Translations under genes and position numbers: made by a program | NCBI RefSeq assembly: GCF_021278025.1 | Contig: NZ_JAIBHJ010000008.1 | Location: 62,001-126,000 of the forward strand | Length of the DNA: 64,000 nt | Origin: Motilimonas sp. E26 | Lineage (GTDB): Bacteria > Pseudomonadota > Gammaproteobacteria > Enterobacterales > CBDFNC01 | Reading direction: 5' to 3' | The notes under the pieces: generated by a model | The model's input: only the letters and a program-made list of their open reading frames with translations | Told to the model about the DNA's origin: nothing | Database searches by the model: none | Part shown: one piece after another, positions 63,359 through 64,000 of the stretch | How positions within the stretch are numbered: the stretch's first letter is position 1 | Layout: every line of letters begins with the position of its first letter

Positions 63359-64000
63359 ATGGCTAATAGCATCGCTGAACGAGACATTAACCAAGCAACC
63401 GTAGGTATTATAGGTGCGGGTGTGGCAGGTTCGACTATTGCCCTGCGCTTAGCTGAGCAAGGCATAAAAACCTTACTGATTGAACAAGGTGACGGCCTAG
63501 TGAATGGCCCACCAATGTGCCACCTTCATGCTGGTGGCAATTTATATCGTGAAATCAGCGATGAGCAATGTGTTAAGTTACTCAATCAATCTATTAATAC
63601 TTTAAGAATATACCCCCATTGCGTTAATCAGCGACCCACAGTCATTGCCGTCCCCAACCAAGACCCCGGTGAACCAAGTGACTTAATGCCACGACTGTAT
63701 TTACTGCGCGACGAGTACCAACGCATTGTCGCGCAAGACCCGCGCAACCAATTACTTGGCGACCCTGAACAATATTTCACTCTGTATCAGTTTGAAGACA
63801 TGCAGCGCTTAGCGCAACTGGCCACGCCTGAGTTTCCAACATCTAACGATGACTGGATGATCCCTATCGCCAAACAAGTGGATCTCTCCCAATTAAAATA
63901 TCCACTGGTATTAGTGCAAGAGTATGGTTTAAGTTCATTACGCATTGCCGCGACAGCAACCTTGGCCTTAGCTAAATTAGACCAAGCACAAGTATTAACC
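63359..64000 (+). CDS. FAD-dependent oxidoreductase, 3' end outside the window
   Basis: The first 214 residues of a flavoprotein, running off the window end. It begins MANSIAERDINQATVGIIGAG; the Rossmann motif GIIGAGVAGSTIALRLAE (GxGxxG) is followed by LLIEQGDG and PPMCHLHAGGNLYREIS. The subfamily is not clear; the HAGGN segment recalls malate:quinone oxidoreductase-like and dehydrogenase flavoproteins. AGGTAAAGAG lies shortly upstream. A single gene, divergent from DUF2339. Confidence 0.8.
   Translation, partial: MANSIAERDINQATVGIIGAGVAGSTIALRLAEQGIKTLLIEQGDGLVNGPPMCHLHAGGNLYREISDEQCVKLLNQSINTLRIYPHCVNQRPTVIAVPNQDPGEPSDLMPRLYLLRDEYQRIVAQDPRNQLLGDPEQYFTLYQFEDMQRLAQLATPEFPTSNDDWMIPIAKQVDLSQLKYPLVLVQEYGLSSLRIAATATLALAKLDQAQVLT

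Overview
The window reads as the chromosome of a marine gammaproteobacterium of the order Alteromonadales (Shewanella-like). The case rests on CRP, PriB, RimJ and YciU orthologues, the yheT-yheU-prkB-osmC-crp gene order shared with enterics, a MotX-type sodium flagellar motor protein, a TonB2/TtpC energy-coupling cluster, and many TPR, DUF2339 and DUF481 proteins. There are no rRNA or tRNA genes, CRISPR arrays, prophages or complete insertion sequences. Genus is inferred, not proven.

Layout. 0-8.8 kb: the end of a degenerate GGDEF-EAL protein, Zur, the CheX phosphatase, a 2-Cys peroxiredoxin, alr and dnaB, a LysR regulator, RimJ and a membrane-anchored orphan. 8.8-11.2 kb: an ilvGM operon behind a valine-rich leader peptide and attenuator. 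11.2-23 kb is the most variable part: chrA, a DUF4202 gene, a TauE/SafE permease, the folate-independent methionine synthase pair mesX-mesD, a VOC-family remnant, a small secreted protein, a folded inverted-repeat element, a CueR-like regulator with copA and a tiny coupled membrane protein, a truncated second copy of the DUF4202 5' end, and a cupin gene. 23-26.3 kb: nrdDG with FNR and NrdR sites, and yciU. 26.5-31.7 kb: small stress and redox genes, a DMT exporter, cytochrome c, carbonic anhydrase, an outer-membrane protein and grxA. 31.7-36.8 kb: yheT-yheU-prkB-osmC-crp and rpsF-priB-rpsR-rplI. 37-41.4 kb: a DUF481 protein, a thioredoxin-like/DUF2024 operon with a divergent cysteine-rich MarR regulator, yiiM and elaA. 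41.4-46.8 kb: rnr-rlmB, motX, the zinc-independent ribosomal proteins rpmE2-rpmJ2 behind a Zur box, and the EF-P-like gene yeiP.

47-53.2 kb holds the least explained genes: a three-gene operon of an AAA+ ATPase, a four-helix membrane protein and a membrane-anchored TPR protein, a perfect 42-bp palindrome, a secreted alpha/beta hydrolase with an RraB-like C-terminal domain, and a 585-residue secreted orphan. 53.3-58.4 kb is a TonB2 operon (DUF3450, TtpC, ExbB, ExbD, TonB, TPR) under a probable Fur box. 58.5-63 kb is a giant DUF2339 membrane protein, and the window ends inside an FAD-dependent oxidoreductase.

How the genes connect: Zur (1.8 kb) probably represses rpmE2-rpmJ2 (45.7 kb); the cysteine-rich MarR probably controls the divergent thioredoxin-like/DUF2024 operon through shared GTTTCGAAAC-type sites; FNR and NrdR probably control nrdDG; Fur probably controls the TonB2 operon. 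Domain calls and site matches were made by eye from the sequence, without database searches.
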